From: Francisella sp. SYW-9
Lineage (GTDB): Bacteria; Pseudomonadota; Gammaproteobacteria; Francisellales; Francisellaceae
Direction of reading: 5' to 3'
NCBI RefSeq assembly: GCF_008711465.1
Contig: NZ_VXKQ01000001.1
Coordinates: 1-64,000 of the forward strand
DNA length: 64,000 bases
A model generated the notes under the pieces. That model searched no databases and was not told the DNA's origin. It saw nothing but the letters and a program-made list of their open reading frames with translations. Below, one piece after another: positions 9,782 through 20,310 of this stretch (its first letter is position 1; each line of letters starts with the position of its first letter). The translations under genes and the position numbers were made by a program.

Positions 9782-11464
9782 ATGAAAAAAATATTAAATA
9801 AATATAGTAGACGTCTTACAGAAGATAAATCTCAAGGCGCTTCTCAAGCTATGCTTTATGGTACAGGCATGGATGATAATGATATGCATAAACCACAAAT
9901 TGGTATTGCTAGTGTATGGTATGAAGGTAATACATGTAATATGCATTTGAATCAATTAGCACAATTTGTCAAAAATAGTGTTGAAAAAGAAAATTTAAAG
10001 GGAATGAGATTTAATACTATTGGTGTTAGTGATGGTATTTCAATGGGTACAGACGGTATGAGTTATTCATTACAATCAAGAGATCTTATTGCTGATTCTA
10101 TTGAGACTGTAATGTCAGCTCATTGGTATGATGGGCTAGTTTCTATTCCTGGTTGTGATAAGAATATGCCAGGGTGTATGATGGCTTTAGGTCGACTTAA
10201 TAGACCCGGGTTTGTTATCTACGGTGGTACTATCCAAGCAGGTGTTATGCGTGGTAAACCAATTGATATAGTTACAGCTTTCCAAAGTTATGGCGCATGC
10301 TTATCTGGTCAGATTACAGAACAAGAGCGTCAAGAGACTATTAAAAAAGCATGTCCTGGTGCTGGTGCCTGTGGTGGTATGTATACTGCAAATACTATGG
10401 CATGTGCTATTGAGGCTTTAGGTATGAGTTTACCATTTAGCTCATCTACTCCTGCGACATCACCAGAAAAAGTACAAGAGTGTGATAAAGCTGGTGAAAC
10501 TATCAGAAATCTTTTAGAGCTAGATATCAAACCTAGAGATATTATGACTCGTAAAGCTTTTGAAAATGCTATGGTGTTAATTACTGTTATGGGTGGGTCT
10601 ACAAATGCTGTACTTCATTTACTTGCTATAGCAAGCTCAGTAGGAGTTGATCTTAATATAGATGATTTCCAAGAAATAGCTAACAAAACACCTGTATTAG
10701 CAGACTTTAAACCAAGTGGTAAATATGTAATGGCTGATTTACATGCTGTTGGCGGTACTCCTGCGGTTATGAAAATGTTACTAAAAGAAGGCATGCTTCA
10801 TGGTGATTGTTTGACTGTAACAGGTAAAACTTTAGCTGAAAATCTAGCAAATGTAGCGGATCTTTCTGATGATGGTAGAATCATTCAAAGCATAGATAAT
10901 CCTATTAAGAAAACTGGACATTTACAAATCTTAAAAGGTAATGTAGCTCCTGAAGGATCCGTTGCTAAAATTACTGGTAAAGAGGGTGAAATCTTTAAAG
11001 GTGTAGCAAATGTATTTGATTCAGAAGAAGAAATGGTTGCTGCAGTTGAGCAAGGTAAAGTTAAAAAAGGTGATGTAATCGTTATTCGTTATGAAGGGCC
11101 TAAAGGTGGTCCTGGTATGCCAGAGATGCTTAAACCAACTTCTTTAATAATGGGTGCTGGATTAGGTCAAGATGTTGCTTTGATTACAGATGGTCGTTTT
11201 TCAGGTGGATCTCATGGTTTTATTGTTGGGCATATTGCTCCTGAGGCTTTTGAAGGTGGAATGTTAGCTTTGATTGAAAATGGTGACAAGATTACTATTG
11301 ATGCTATTAACAATGTTATTGATGTTGAGTTATCAGATCAAGAGATAGCACAAAGAAAATCGAAATGGCAACAACCACAGCCAAAAGCGTCTCGAGGAAC
11401 TCTTAAAAAATATATAAAAACAGTATCATCAGCCTCTACAGGTTGTGTAACTGATTTAGGTTAA
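9782..11464 (+). CDS. ilvD: dihydroxy-acid dehydratase
   Basis: A 560-residue Fe-S dehydratase of the IlvD/Edd family. It converts 2,3-dihydroxy-3-methylbutanoate or -pentanoate to the 2-keto acid precursor of valine or isoleucine. Cluster cysteines are visible in [10 protein letters not shown] (about residue 121-130) and [16 protein letters not shown] (about 191-206). The conserved C-terminal [12 protein letters not shown] and [11 protein letters not shown] motifs are present. Length is normal for the family. A Shine-Dalgarno AAGGTGAG precedes the ATG. It is 24 bp after the threonine-synthase-like gene and 164 bp before ilvB. Confidence 0.96.
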   Translation: MKKILNKYSRRLTEDKSQGASQAMLYGTGMDDNDMHKPQIGIASVWYEGNTCNMHLNQLAQFVKNSVEKENLKGMRFNTIGVSDGISMGTDGMSYSLQSRDLIADSIETVMSAHWYDGLVSIPGCDKNMPGCMMALGRLNRPGFVIYGGTIQAGVMRGKPIDIVTAFQSYGACLSGQITEQERQETIKKACPGAGACGGMYTANTMACAIEALGMSLPFSSSTPATSPEKVQECDKAGETIRNLLELDIKPRDIMTRKAFENAMVLITVMGGSTNAVLHLLAIASSVGVDLNIDDFQEIANKTPVLADFKPSGKYVMADLHAVGGTPAVMKMLLKEGMLHGDCLTVTGKTLAENLANVADLSDDGRIIQSIDNPIKKTGHLQILKGNVAPEGSVAKITGKEGEIFKGVANVFDSEEEMVAAVEQGKVKKGDVIVIRYEGPKGGPGMPEMLKPTSLIMGAGLGQDVALITDGRFSGGSHGFIVGHIAPEAFEGGMLALIENGDKITIDAINNVIDVELSDQEIAQRKSKWQQPQPKASRGTLKKYIKTVSSASTGCVTDLG

Positions 11465-11555
11465 AAGATATCTTTTCTAGCATTTTTTATAAAAAAAATC
11501 AATAAAATCGTCTTTACTATTTAAATATAGCTAATCTATGACTATAATATACTAG

Positions 11556-11581
11556 ATATTTAGTATGTGTTTGCTAAATAT
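11556..11581 (+). promoter_or_regulatory. inverted repeat in the ilvD-ilvB spacer
   Basis: The 164-bp spacer holds a perfect 8-bp inverted repeat, ATATTTAG at 11556-11563 and CTAAATAT at 11574-11581, separated by 10 bases. It lies about 48 bp upstream of the ilvB start. It could be a regulator site or a weak RNA hairpin. Arms this AT-rich arise easily by chance in this genome, so confidence is low. Confidence 0.25.
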
Positions 11582-11628
11582 TAAAATTGAATAAAATTAA
11601 AAATAGATTGAAAGGAGAGTGCTAAAGT

Positions 11629-13326
11629 ATGAAAATAACTGGCTCTCAAGCCATAGTAAAATCACTTCAAGCAGAAGGCGTTGATTGTATATTCGGATAT
11701 CCTGGTGGGGCTATTATGCCCACTTATGATGCTCTACACCAATCAAGAGATAAAATTCATCATGTTTTAGTTAGGCACGAGCAAGGTGCGGTTCATGCAG
11801 CTGTAGGCTATGCTAGAGCTACTGAAAAAGTTGGTGTTGCTATTGCAACATCCGGCCCTGGAGCAACAAACCTCATTACAGGTATAGCAGATGCACAGAT
11901 AGATTCTGTTCCTATAGTTTGTATTACGGGTCAAGTCTTTAGTCCTTTATTAGGCACAGATGCTTTCCAAGAGGCTGATATTATAGGCATGTCTGTGGCT
12001 GCCACTAAATGGAATTATCAAATTACAGATCCTAATGAAATTCCAGAAGTTTTTAAAAAAGCTTTTGAAATAGCTTCAAATGGAAGACCTGGTGCTGTAT
12101 TAATTGATATTACTAAAGATGCACAAGTCGGTATGATGGAGTATGAAGATGCTATTGGCAATAAGCATGGAAAATGGCTTTATAAACCAACTATAAATAT
12201 GGATGATATCCTTAAAGCATCAGAGTATATAAATAATGCTAAAAAGCCGATTATGATAACAGGGCATGGTGTTATGTTATCAGGGGCTGAAGAAGCAGTC
12301 TTAAAAATTGCAGAAAAAGGGAATATTCCCGTAGTAAGTACTTTACTAGGATTATCAGCATTTCCATATAATCATGATCTATATAAAGGTATGCTTGGGA
12401 TGCATGGTAATTATGCAGCTAATGTCCTTTGTAACGAAGCAGATGTGGTAATTGCTGTTGGGATGAGATTTGACGATAGGGTTACGGGAGATCTTGGTCA
12501 TTATTTGCCAAATGCTAAGATTATTCATATTGAAATAGACCCTTCTGAGATTAATAAAAATGTCAAAGCAGATATTGGTATAAATGCTGATGCTAAAGAA
12601 GCATTAACATGTTTACTACCATATATAGCAAATAATTCTCATCAAGGATGGCATGATGTATTTGCATCTGAGCATCAAAAAGAAGTTAAGGCTATTATTG
12701 AGGGTGAAACGAACCCAACTTCTGGCGAAATAAAAATGGCCGAGGTAATAAGTTTAATATCTAAAGCTACTAATGGTAGAGCTATTGTAGTATCTGATGT
12801 TGGACAACACCAAATGATTGCTGCAAGATATTATCAGTTTTTAGAAACTAATTCTCATATTAGTTCTGGAGGTTTAGGAACTATGGGATTTGCCTTACCT
12901 GCAGCTATTGGCGCAAAGATGGGTGTTAAGGATAATAGAACTGTCGTTGCTGTAATAGGTGATGGTGGTTTCCAGATGAATATCCAGGAACTAGCTGTTC
13001 TAAACCAAGAAGGTATTAATGTTAAAATCTTAATATTAAATAATACGTTCTTAGGAATGGTACGTCAGTGGCAAGAGTTATTCTTTGAAAGTAGATATTC
13101 TTATACAAATATATCTTCACCTGATTTTGTTAAGGTTGCTGAGGCGTATGGTATTGAAGGTGAAAGAGTTAAAGAAAGAAAAGATCTTAAAGATGCTATA
13201 GCTAGATTTCTTAACTCAGATAGTTCATACTTACTAGAGGTAATGGTGGAAAATCAGGAAAATGTTTTCCCTATGGTACCTGCTGGTGAATCAATTAGTA
13301 ATACTAAATTAGGAATAGAGGAGTAG
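11629..13326 (+). CDS. ilvB: acetolactate synthase, large catalytic subunit
   Basis: A 565-residue ThDP enzyme that makes acetolactate or acetohydroxybutyrate, the first common step of valine/leucine/isoleucine synthesis. The catalytic Glu is in [10 protein letters not shown] near residue 50. The central FAD domain follows, and the C-terminal ThDP/Mg motif begins GDGGFQMN and ends [13 protein letters not shown]. An AAGGAG ribosome site lies 11-12 bases before the ATG. The small regulatory subunit starts 4 bp after its stop, so the holoenzyme is encoded as a pair. Confidence 0.96.
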   Translation: MKITGSQAIVKSLQAEGVDCIFGYPGGAIMPTYDALHQSRDKIHHVLVRHEQGAVHAAVGYARATEKVGVAIATSGPGATNLITGIADAQIDSVPIVCITGQVFSPLLGTDAFQEADIIGMSVAATKWNYQITDPNEIPEVFKKAFEIASNGRPGAVLIDITKDAQVGMMEYEDAIGNKHGKWLYKPTINMDDILKASEYINNAKKPIMITGHGVMLSGAEEAVLKIAEKGNIPVVSTLLGLSAFPYNHDLYKGMLGMHGNYAANVLCNEADVVIAVGMRFDDRVTGDLGHYLPNAKIIHIEIDPSEINKNVKADIGINADAKEALTCLLPYIANNSHQGWHDVFASEHQKEVKAIIEGETNPTSGEIKMAEVISLISKATNGRAIVVSDVGQHQMIAARYYQFLETNSHISSGGLGTMGFALPAAIGAKMGVKDNRTVVAVIGDGGFQMNIQELAVLNQEGINVKILILNNTFLGMVRQWQELFFESRYSYTNISSPDFVKVAEAYGIEGERVKERKDLKDAIARFLNSDSSYLLEVMVENQENVFPMVPAGESISNTKLGIEE

Positions 13327-13330
13327 CGCT

Positions 13331-13648
13331 ATGAATGAAAATATATACTTTATAACAATGAATACTGAAAATACCCTTTGCGTGCTACAAAGAATTTCTT
13401 CTGTTCTTTCACGTAATCGTGTAAACATTGAGCAATTAACAGTATTTGAAACTGCAAATAAAGGTATTTCTCACTTTAATCTTGTTGTTCATGGTACTCA
13501 GGATAAAATTGAGAAGATAGTTAAGAAACTTGCAAATGTAATAGAAGTAATAGATATAAATATTACAAACTGTTTGCCAATGCAAGGATCAGTTATTAGT
13601 GAAGTTCCTCAAAATGCCAAAACAGCAAATCATAGAAAAGCTGCTTAA
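13331..13648 (+). CDS. ilvN: acetolactate synthase, small regulatory subunit (short form)
   Basis: A 105-residue ACT-domain protein (IYFITMNTENTLCVLQRISSVLSRNRVNIEQLTV). It directly follows ilvB and should be the regulatory subunit that activates the catalytic subunit and gives valine feedback. It is the short IlvN/IlvM-like form and lacks the C-terminal domain of IlvH proteins (about 160 residues). No ilvC follows: the gene ends 60 bp before the convergent mfd. The symbol is given by length class; ilvH or ilvM would be defensible. Confidence 0.88.
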   Translation: MNENIYFITMNTENTLCVLQRISSVLSRNRVNIEQLTVFETANKGISHFNLVVHGTQDKIEKIVKKLANVIEVIDINITNCLPMQGSVISEVPQNAKTANHRKAA

Positions 13649-13708
13649 AATATCTAATAAATATTCAAAATAATTTTCTTTATCAATATCCTTTTAAGAC
13701 TATTTAAT

Positions 13709-16700
13709 TTAACTGATTTTCTTTAAAAAGCTCTCAACAAATTCAATTCTTTGCTCAGCAGTTTTAGTAGTTTTTGTAATTAATAAATCTTGCTCTTTTG
13801 TGAGTCTAAAATCTGCAGGTTGAGATTGTATTAGTTTGATTATTTTTTGAGGTTCAAACTTTGTTGTATCAGAGAAACTAATTTTCCCAGAAGTAGCAAA
13901 CATCTTAATCTGACCAATTCCTAATGCAACTGCATCTATCTTTATATGAGCAACTTTTAAAAGATATATAACTTCTACGGGTAATCTACCAAAACGATCT
14001 ATAAGTTCAATTTTAATATTTACTAGATTTTTATGGTCAGCTTTTGATATACGTTTATAAATATTTAATCGAGTATTTACATCGTGGATATAGTAATCAG
14101 GAATTAGAGTAGGGATATTAAGCTCAACTTCACATATGGTTGAGTTAATCACTTCTTCAATATTTAGCTCTTTTCCAGCTTTTAGATTAGCAATTGTTTT
14201 ATCTAAAAGATCCATATAAAGGTTTAGACCAATACCATCGATATTACCACTTTGTTCTTTACCTAATATTTCACCAGCACCACGAATTTCTAAATCGTGA
14301 TTAGCTAACGTAAAACCACCACCTAAGGATTCTGTACTACTAATAGCTTCTAGTCTTTTGACTGCATCTTTAGTAATACCTGCTTCACTAGGTATAAGCA
14401 TATAGGCATAAGCTTGATGGTGAGCTCTACCAACTCTACCTCTAAGTTGATGAAGCTGTGCAAGACCTAGATTATTAGCATCTTCGATAATCAAAGTATT
14501 TGCATTTGGTATATCAATACCTGTTTCAATAATTGTAGTACAAAGTAGAATGTGATATTTATTATGCTTAAAATCAAACATGATTTTTTGGATTTCTTTT
14601 TCACTCATTTGACCATGAGCGATAGCTATCCTTAGACGAGGGAATAACTCTTGGAGAATCTCTTTTTTCTTCTGAATAGTCTCTACTTTATTATATAAAT
14701 AAAATATTTGTCCACCACGTATAGTTTCACGACTTACAGCTTCACGAATAATATTATTATCGTATTCTTTAACAAATGTCTTAACAGATAAACGTTTTGC
14801 AGGTGGTGATGCTATAATTGATAAATCTCTTAATGCTGAAAATGCCATATTTAAACTACGTGGTATTGGTGTGGCTGACATAGTTAAAATATCAATTTCT
14901 GCCTTTAGAGACTTTAGTTTTTCTTTTTGAGCAACACCGAAACGATGTTCTTCATCTATAATTAGTAAGCCTAGATTTTTAAAATCTATCTTTGAGGAAA
15001 TTAGTTTATGGGTTCCAATAATTATATCAACAGTACCTTTTTTAAGGTTTTCAAAAAGCTGTTCTTGAGCTTTAGCTGTTTTTGAACGAGTTATAACTTC
15101 GATATTTACAGCAGTATTAGCAAATCTATCTCTAAAACTATTATAATGCTGTTGAGCTAAAATAGTTGTAGGTACTAGTATTGCTACTTGTTTTTGATTT
15201 TGCGTAGCTAAAAAAGCTGCTCGCATAGCAATCTCAGTTTTACCAAAGCCAACATCACCACAAATTAGCCTATCCATAGGTTTTGCTGAAATCATATCTT
15301 TGAAAACATCATTGATTGCTAAAAGCTGATCAGCTGTTTCTTCATAAGGGAAATCTGCACAAAATCTTAGGTAGTCTTCTTCATCTAGAGAGTTACTAAA
15401 ACCTTGACGCATTTCTCTTTTGGCATAGATTTCTAAAAGATTTGCTGCAACATCAATGATTTTCTTGATAGTCTTTTCTTTTTGCTTCTTCCATTTATCG
15501 GAACCAAGTTTATTTAGAGCTATTTTCTCAGTTAGAGATGAGTTATAGATAGATATTAAATTTAATGATGTTATTGGCACATAGATTTTGGCATCATTTG
15601 CATATAAAAGTAAGATAAACTCATCTTTTTTACCATTAAGCTCGATACTTTCAAGACCTTCATAACGACCAATACCATGATCTATATGCACAACATGCAT
15701 GCCAGGTTTTAGATCTGTTAGATCTTTTAGATCAACAGTAGGATGATGATCGTGTTCAGATATTTTAACAGTATTTTGAATGTGCTCGGGAAATAAATCT
15801 ACTTCTGTAATTAAAGCAATTTGATTATTTATAATCACACCTTCTTGAAAAGGTGAAACTATTAAGCAAAACTTATCATCAAGCTTAAGAGCATCATCAA
15901 AACTTTTGACAATTTTTATATTTAACTGCAATTTATTTAAATGTTCTAAAAGAACTTCAGCACGACCATTTGAATCAGTAGAAAAAATAACTTTTTTGAG
16001 GTTAGATTTATCTAAGAGTTGCTGCAAATCTCTGAAGGGATTTGCAAGCTTATAATTTGCTGATATTTTATCTAAATGATTTACTTTTAAAGTTTTTGAT
16101 TTAGATTTTGTTTGCTGAAACCATTTGATAGTTGAGAATTTTTCATAAATAGTTTTTATTTCTTTTTGAGAATAAAAAAGTTCTTGATAGTGTAGGATTG
16201 GCCTATCAGTATCATATTTAAGTTCATCATACCTAAACTTGACCTCTTCTGTAAAAGCTTCTATAGAGTTACTAATATTATCTATTAAATGAACATTAGC
16301 AGATTCTGGTAAATAGCCAAAAATGCTCACAAGATCTTTATAAAACAATGGTAGATAATATTCTATACCATTGAAGTATTCATTATTTTCTATATATGTT
16401 GCAATAGTTGATTTTAGAGAGCTTTTACCACAAAATGACTCAAGTTTTTCTAATGCTAAATCACTATTTTGACTATCATAAATTAACTCATGTGAAGGCA
16501 TTATATTAATCGATTTTATCTCTTTTCCAGAGCGTTGAGTCTCTGTATCAAGCTCTTTGATAGTATCAATTTCATCATCAAATAAATCTATTCGGTAGGC
16601 TATTTTTGAGCCAACTGGAAATATATCGATAATACTACCGCGAATACTAAATTCGCCTTTTTCAAATACATTATTTACTAGAGTATATCCAGCTTCTGTT

Positions 16701-17128
16701 AAGAGCATTTTTTGCTTAGTTATATCTAATATTTGACCTATTTTAAGTATTAAACTATGCTCTTTTATAAATTTAGCTGGGGCTAGCTTGCGTAAAGTGT
16801 TTGAGATGCTCGTAATAACGACTGTATTTTTAGGATTTTGTGTAAGCTTATGTAATATCTCTTGGCGCCTAGATATAATATCTATAGCTGCTGAGAATCT
16901 ATCATAAGGAAGGATTTCTAGATTAGGAAAATATAAAACTTCAATCTTTGAATCTTTATTTAGATACTTTAGTTCATCATATATTCTATGTGCTTGTTGA
17001 GAATCTTCAGCAATTATTAGATTAAACTCACTATTTTGTTTTAGATACTCATTAAATAAGATACTAAAAGATGATCCATAAGCATTAGATACAATAGTAT
17101 CTTTTGCAGATATTTGATTGTTGAGCAT
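13709..17128 (-). CDS. mfd: transcription-repair coupling factor Mfd
   Basis: A 1139-residue protein that displaces stalled RNA polymerase and recruits UvrA. The N-terminal UvrB-like region is followed by the RNA-polymerase-interaction domain (MHVVHIDHGIGRYEGL, about residue 480). The RecG-like translocase motor has Walker A CGDVGFGKTE, motif II DEEH, and a late QLRGRVGR motif. The C-terminal TRCF domain is present. Length is normal (E. coli Mfd is about 1148). It is on the minus strand between the convergent ilv cluster and a Bax-inhibitor-1 family gene located upstream. Confidence 0.97.
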   Translation of the reverse strand: MLNNQISAKDTIVSNAYGSSFSILFNEYLKQNSEFNLIIAEDSQQAHRIYDELKYLNKDSKIEVLYFPNLEILPYDRFSAAIDIISRRQEILHKLTQNPKNTVVITSISNTLRKLAPAKFIKEHSLILKIGQILDITKQKMLLTEAGYTLVNNVFEKGEFSIRGSIIDIFPVGSKIAYRIDLFDDEIDTIKELDTETQRSGKEIKSINIMPSHELIYDSQNSDLALEKLESFCGKSSLKSTIATYIENNEYFNGIEYYLPLFYKDLVSIFGYLPESANVHLIDNISNSIEAFTEEVKFRYDELKYDTDRPILHYQELFYSQKEIKTIYEKFSTIKWFQQTKSKSKTLKVNHLDKISANYKLANPFRDLQQLLDKSNLKKVIFSTDSNGRAEVLLEHLNKLQLNIKIVKSFDDALKLDDKFCLIVSPFQEGVIINNQIALITEVDLFPEHIQNTVKISEHDHHPTVDLKDLTDLKPGMHVVHIDHGIGRYEGLESIELNGKKDEFILLLYANDAKIYVPITSLNLISIYNSSLTEKIALNKLGSDKWKKQKEKTIKKIIDVAANLLEIYAKREMRQGFSNSLDEEDYLRFCADFPYEETADQLLAINDVFKDMISAKPMDRLICGDVGFGKTEIAMRAAFLATQNQKQVAILVPTTILAQQHYNSFRDRFANTAVNIEVITRSKTAKAQEQLFENLKKGTVDIIIGTHKLISSKIDFKNLGLLIIDEEHRFGVAQKEKLKSLKAEIDILTMSATPIPRSLNMAFSALRDLSIIASPPAKRLSVKTFVKEYDNNIIREAVSRETIRGGQIFYLYNKVETIQKKKEILQELFPRLRIAIAHGQMSEKEIQKIMFDFKHNKYHILLCTTIIETGIDIPNANTLIIEDANNLGLAQLHQLRGRVGRAHHQAYAYMLIPSEAGITKDAVKRLEAISSTESLGGGFTLANHDLEIRGAGEILGKEQSGNIDGIGLNLYMDLLDKTIANLKAGKELNIEEVINSTICEVELNIPTLIPDYYIHDVNTRLNIYKRISKADHKNLVNIKIELIDRFGRLPVEVIYLLKVAHIKIDAVALGIGQIKMFATSGKISFSDTTKFEPQKIIKLIQSQPADFRLTKEQDLLITKTTKTAEQRIEFVESFLKKIS

Positions 17129-17175
17129 TAGAAAATATTAGATTAAAAAATTTATAAGATAAATGATAATATAAA

Positions 17176-17853
17176 TTAGTCTCTATCGCCAGCAACTGCA
17201 CCAAAGATTTGCAATAGAGTTATAAAGATATTAAATAATGAAACATAGATGTTTACTGTAGCTAGTATATAGTTAGTTTCTTCACCTCTAACAATAGCAT
17301 TTGTTTGCCATAGGATAAACCCACCAGAGATAAAAGCAAACACTATTGAAATTACAAAACCTAAAGCAGGTATTTGTAAGAATATATTTAGTACTAAAGC
17401 AACAATAGCAACGATAGCACAGAATGAACCAACTCTGTTGAAGTTTCTAGCTGGGCTCATAGATATAGCAGATAAGCCTAAAAATATAAGTCCTGTAGTA
17501 CCAAATGCCATCATTATTAGTTCAGCACCATTTTTAAACTGATGGATATATAGATTTAGTATTGGACCTAGAGAGTAGCCAAGTAGTCCTGTTAATGCAA
17601 AAGTTAAAACAATACCCCAAGGTGAGTTTTTTGTAGCATTAATACCAAATAATAAACCAATATAAACTACCAACATTAGTATAGGGTTCATAATTGCAGC
17701 ACCAGTATTCATAGCAACAAATGCTGTAAGAGCACTAAAAAGTAGTGTCATCGATAGTAGTAAATATGTGTTTCTAAGAACCTTATTAGCTCTCAGAGCA
17801 GACTCTTGTGATAGCGAGTCTATTACACGAGTGTTATTTTCAAAGTTATTCAT
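17176..17853 (-). CDS. Bax inhibitor-1 / YccA family inner-membrane protein
   Basis: A 225-residue protein with seven predicted membrane segments after a short hydrophilic N-terminus (about residues 1-24). The segments carry the family's pattern, for example TGLLGYSLGPILNLY and GLIFLGLSAISMSPARNF, and the chain ends in a charged GDRD. Bacterial relatives are YbhL and YccA; YccA interacts with FtsH and HflKC, whose genes are also in this window but in another operon. BI-1 homologues are described as pH-sensitive calcium leak channels. The gene sits 47 bp upstream of mfd and may share its transcript. Confidence 0.9.
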   Translation of the reverse strand: MNNFENNTRVIDSLSQESALRANKVLRNTYLLLSMTLLFSALTAFVAMNTGAAIMNPILMLVVYIGLLFGINATKNSPWGIVLTFALTGLLGYSLGPILNLYIHQFKNGAELIMMAFGTTGLIFLGLSAISMSPARNFNRVGSFCAIVAIVALVLNIFLQIPALGFVISIVFAFISGGFILWQTNAIVRGEETNYILATVNIYVSLFNIFITLLQIFGAVAGDRD

Positions 17854-17972
17854 TTTTTCTCCTTTTAACTAGTCTTATATAGTGTAAATAAAATATTAAC
17901 TCGACATGGATTATATCATAAATCTATAATCTTAAATATGGAGTGTAAAAAGAATTTTTCAAGTAGTTATTT

Positions 17973-19241
17973 TTAAATGCTAATATAAAGGTCGTATAAA
18001 AATGACACAAATATTAATGATGAGAATATCAGATAAAGCAGAGTTGTTGTAACAGCCTCATTTTTACCACCTGCTAATATTTTCCCAAGGGAGAAGTAGA
18101 TAGGTACTATTAGAACATTTAAAACTAAAGCTAAAAGTGTTGCAAATATAAGCATTAGGTTGCTAACTAATCTATCACCAGCAAAAATACCTACAGCAAT
18201 CATAAATACTCTAATAATTTCTATATATAGCATAGCTTTAATCAAACGAGTATTAATAATTGATTCTATTTTTAATGTTATAAAGTTAAATCTCCAACCA
18301 GCATATATTAGCAAGCACATAAGATAGCCAGCTATTAGAAATAGAAAAGTACTAATGGAAGAGTTTAAGTATGCTGGGTTTATAGAATTTATAGAGTTTT
18401 CATATTTTAAGAAATTAAGGTAAATGACTTTATTTATAATTATTAAGGCTAAACTAAAGTAGATATATTTTAGAAGATTTATACCATTTTCTTTATTATT
18501 TGATACAGTCAAAATATGTAAGTATATTAAAGATACAGGTAGTATAATTAGGTTAAAGCTACTAAAAACTTTAAGGTGTAAGAATAGATAAAATAGAATA
18601 AGAGAGAAGATAAAAAATATTGTAAGAACTCCATAAAAGCTAATATTAACTCTCTCTGTCTGGTTTGTTAAAGATGTATTTAAGCGATAACTATTTTTTA
18701 AGAAAAATATTAATAAGAATATAGTTACTATCAAATAGAATATTTTAAAATAAAAAAGACTATTAAAAATTATAAAATATACTGCAGTACCAACAGCAAT
18801 ACCAAGTAAAGCACCTGAGTATACGCCAATAAACCCGTATATGCGGCGTAAATCAGTTTTTAAATAAAAAGCACTCAGATTAAAGATTAAGTTTACTAAA
18901 ACTGTTGCTATTCCAATCCATAAGGCTGCACAACTAAAAAGTATCATATTATGTACAAAGGACAATGCAACAGCGATTATTGTAAATTGTAAACCATGAA
19001 TTATTGACTTAGTTGAGCCGAAAAAGTAGTTACTAATACAGCCAAAGATTCCAGCAAAGAATATTACAAAAAGATGATCATCACGATTGTAAAAGAAGTC
19101 AATTTTACCGTATTGGCTAAGAACGGTTATAGAAGGAGCTATAACTAAGCATAAACAAAAAACCATAAAAGTAATAATATGTATACCACTTGGCTGTTTA
19201 AAATGTATATTTACTTTTGAAAGATTTATGGTTTTTTTCAT
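17973..19241 (-). CDS. polytopic membrane protein of unknown function, possibly a divergent transporter
   Basis: A 422-residue, very hydrophobic protein with roughly 11-13 membrane segments and short loops. I do not recognise it with certainty. A stretch around residues 120-150 (TDLRRIYGFIGVYSGALLGIAVG) is reminiscent of the conserved helix-4 region of POT-type MFS peptide transporters, but the usual POT signatures are missing, so it could be a degenerated or very divergent MFS protein. It is the last gene of the operon grxB-rnfB-nth-DUF1841 and starts only 2 bp after the DUF1841 stop, which implies co-expression. Confidence 0.55.
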   Translation of the reverse strand: MKKTINLSKVNIHFKQPSGIHIITFMVFCLCLVIAPSITVLSQYGKIDFFYNRDDHLFVIFFAGIFGCISNYFFGSTKSIIHGLQFTIIAVALSFVHNMILFSCAALWIGIATVLVNLIFNLSAFYLKTDLRRIYGFIGVYSGALLGIAVGTAVYFIIFNSLFYFKIFYLIVTIFLLIFFLKNSYRLNTSLTNQTERVNISFYGVLTIFFIFSLILFYLFLHLKVFSSFNLIILPVSLIYLHILTVSNNKENGINLLKYIYFSLALIIINKVIYLNFLKYENSINSINPAYLNSSISTFLFLIAGYLMCLLIYAGWRFNFITLKIESIINTRLIKAMLYIEIIRVFMIAVGIFAGDRLVSNLMLIFATLLALVLNVLIVPIYFSLGKILAGGKNEAVTTTLLYLIFSSLIFVSFLYDLYISI

Positions 19242-19243
19242 AT

Positions 19244-19675
19244 TTATTTAAGTAATAATTCTTGTAGTTTTATCAAATACTCATTTTCATTAGGAAGAGT
19301 ATTATATTTTTGAGATTTCCACATCTCTTCAGCTAAATAGTCTATCATAAGATGATGGACTTTATGCTCATCATTATTATATTTATTTACGAGTTTATAG
19401 TAAGTCTCGTTTATACCTAATGGTCGATTAGTCTGAACCTGTTCAATTATCGCTAGGTGTAAGCTTATATGTAAGAAAGGATTTATCTGTCCCATCTCTG
19501 GAGAATAGTCTTTATCGACATTATCAAAAACAATTTCCTTATAGTACTCTGGGTGTAGCTCGATGATTCTAGCAATTTGCTCTTCAATAGCAGTTAAGGG
19601 CTGCTTATTTTGAAACTTATCCCAGCTATCAATAAAAAGTTTGCGTAGTTGGATTCTGTCTTGAGAAAAAATCAT
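19244..19675 (-). CDS. DUF1841 family protein
   Basis: A 143-residue cytoplasmic protein with the DUF1841 pattern: MIFSQDRIQLRKLFIDSWDK at the start, the central HPEYY and NPFLHISLHLAIIEQ, and the closing HHLMIDYLAEEMWKSQ. The conserved His residues near the middle and end hint at metal binding, but no function has been established for the family. It overlaps nth by 4 bp and follows the nth/rnfB pair, an arrangement I recall from other proteobacteria, which suggests a link to the Fe-S enzymes upstream. Confidence 0.85.
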   Translation of the reverse strand: MIFSQDRIQLRKLFIDSWDKFQNKQPLTAIEEQIARIIELHPEYYKEIVFDNVDKDYSPEMGQINPFLHISLHLAIIEQVQTNRPLGINETYYKLVNKYNNDEHKVHHLMIDYLAEEMWKSQKYNTLPNENEYLIKLQELLLK

Positions 19676-20310
19676 ATGTATTTTTCCTTATCTTTAAATT
19701 CACAGTATTCATATATAATACAGTTTCGACATTTTGGCTTTTGAGCAGTACATATATATCTACCATGTAATATTATCCAATGATGAGCATCTTGGAGATA
19801 TTCTTTAGGAATCACGCGAAGAAGTCTTTTCTCAACTTCATTAACATTTTTACCTTTAGCAAGAGGGATACGGTTCGCCAATCTAAAAATATGAGTATCC
19901 ACAGCCATAGTAGGTTTACCAAAAGCCGTGTTTAAGACTACATTAGCAGTTTTTCTGCCAACACCGGCTAGAGAAATTAAATTATCAAAATTATTCGGTA
20001 CTTGACTATCAAATTTTTCAATTAAGTCTTTGCATGTGGCTATAACATTTTTAGCTTTAGTTTTATAAAGTCCTATTGATTTTATATATTCAGTTAGTTT
20101 TTGTTCACCTAGGGCATATATTTGCTCAGGAGTATTAGCAATTTTATATAGAACTTCAGTTGCTTTGTTAACGCTAACATCTGTAGCTTGAGCAGATAAG
20201 ATCACAGCTATTAAAAGTTCAAAGTTGCTAGTATATTCAAGCTCTGTAGTTGGGCTAGGATCATTTTGCTTCCAGGTTTCAAAAATTTGGATTCTTTTTT
20301 GTCTATTCAT
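19672..20310 (-). CDS. nth: endonuclease III (DNA glycosylase/AP lyase)
   Basis: A 212-residue base-excision repair enzyme for oxidised pyrimidines. The helix-hairpin-helix carries the catalytic Lys in LAGVGRKTANV (about residue 115-125) and the catalytic Asp in VDTHIFRLANR (about 138-148). The C-terminal 4Fe-4S loop is C-x6-C-x2-C-x5-C in CTAQKPKCRNCIIYEYC. All catalytic residues are present. It overlaps rnfB upstream by 8 bp and DUF1841 downstream by 4 bp, so it is translated from a compact operon. Confidence 0.96.
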   Translation of the reverse strand: MNRQKRIQIFETWKQNDPSPTTELEYTSNFELLIAVILSAQATDVSVNKATEVLYKIANTPEQIYALGEQKLTEYIKSIGLYKTKAKNVIATCKDLIEKFDSQVPNNFDNLISLAGVGRKTANVVLNTAFGKPTMAVDTHIFRLANRIPLAKGKNVNEVEKRLLRVIPKEYLQDAHHWIILHGRYICTAQKPKCRNCIIYEYCEFKDKEKYI

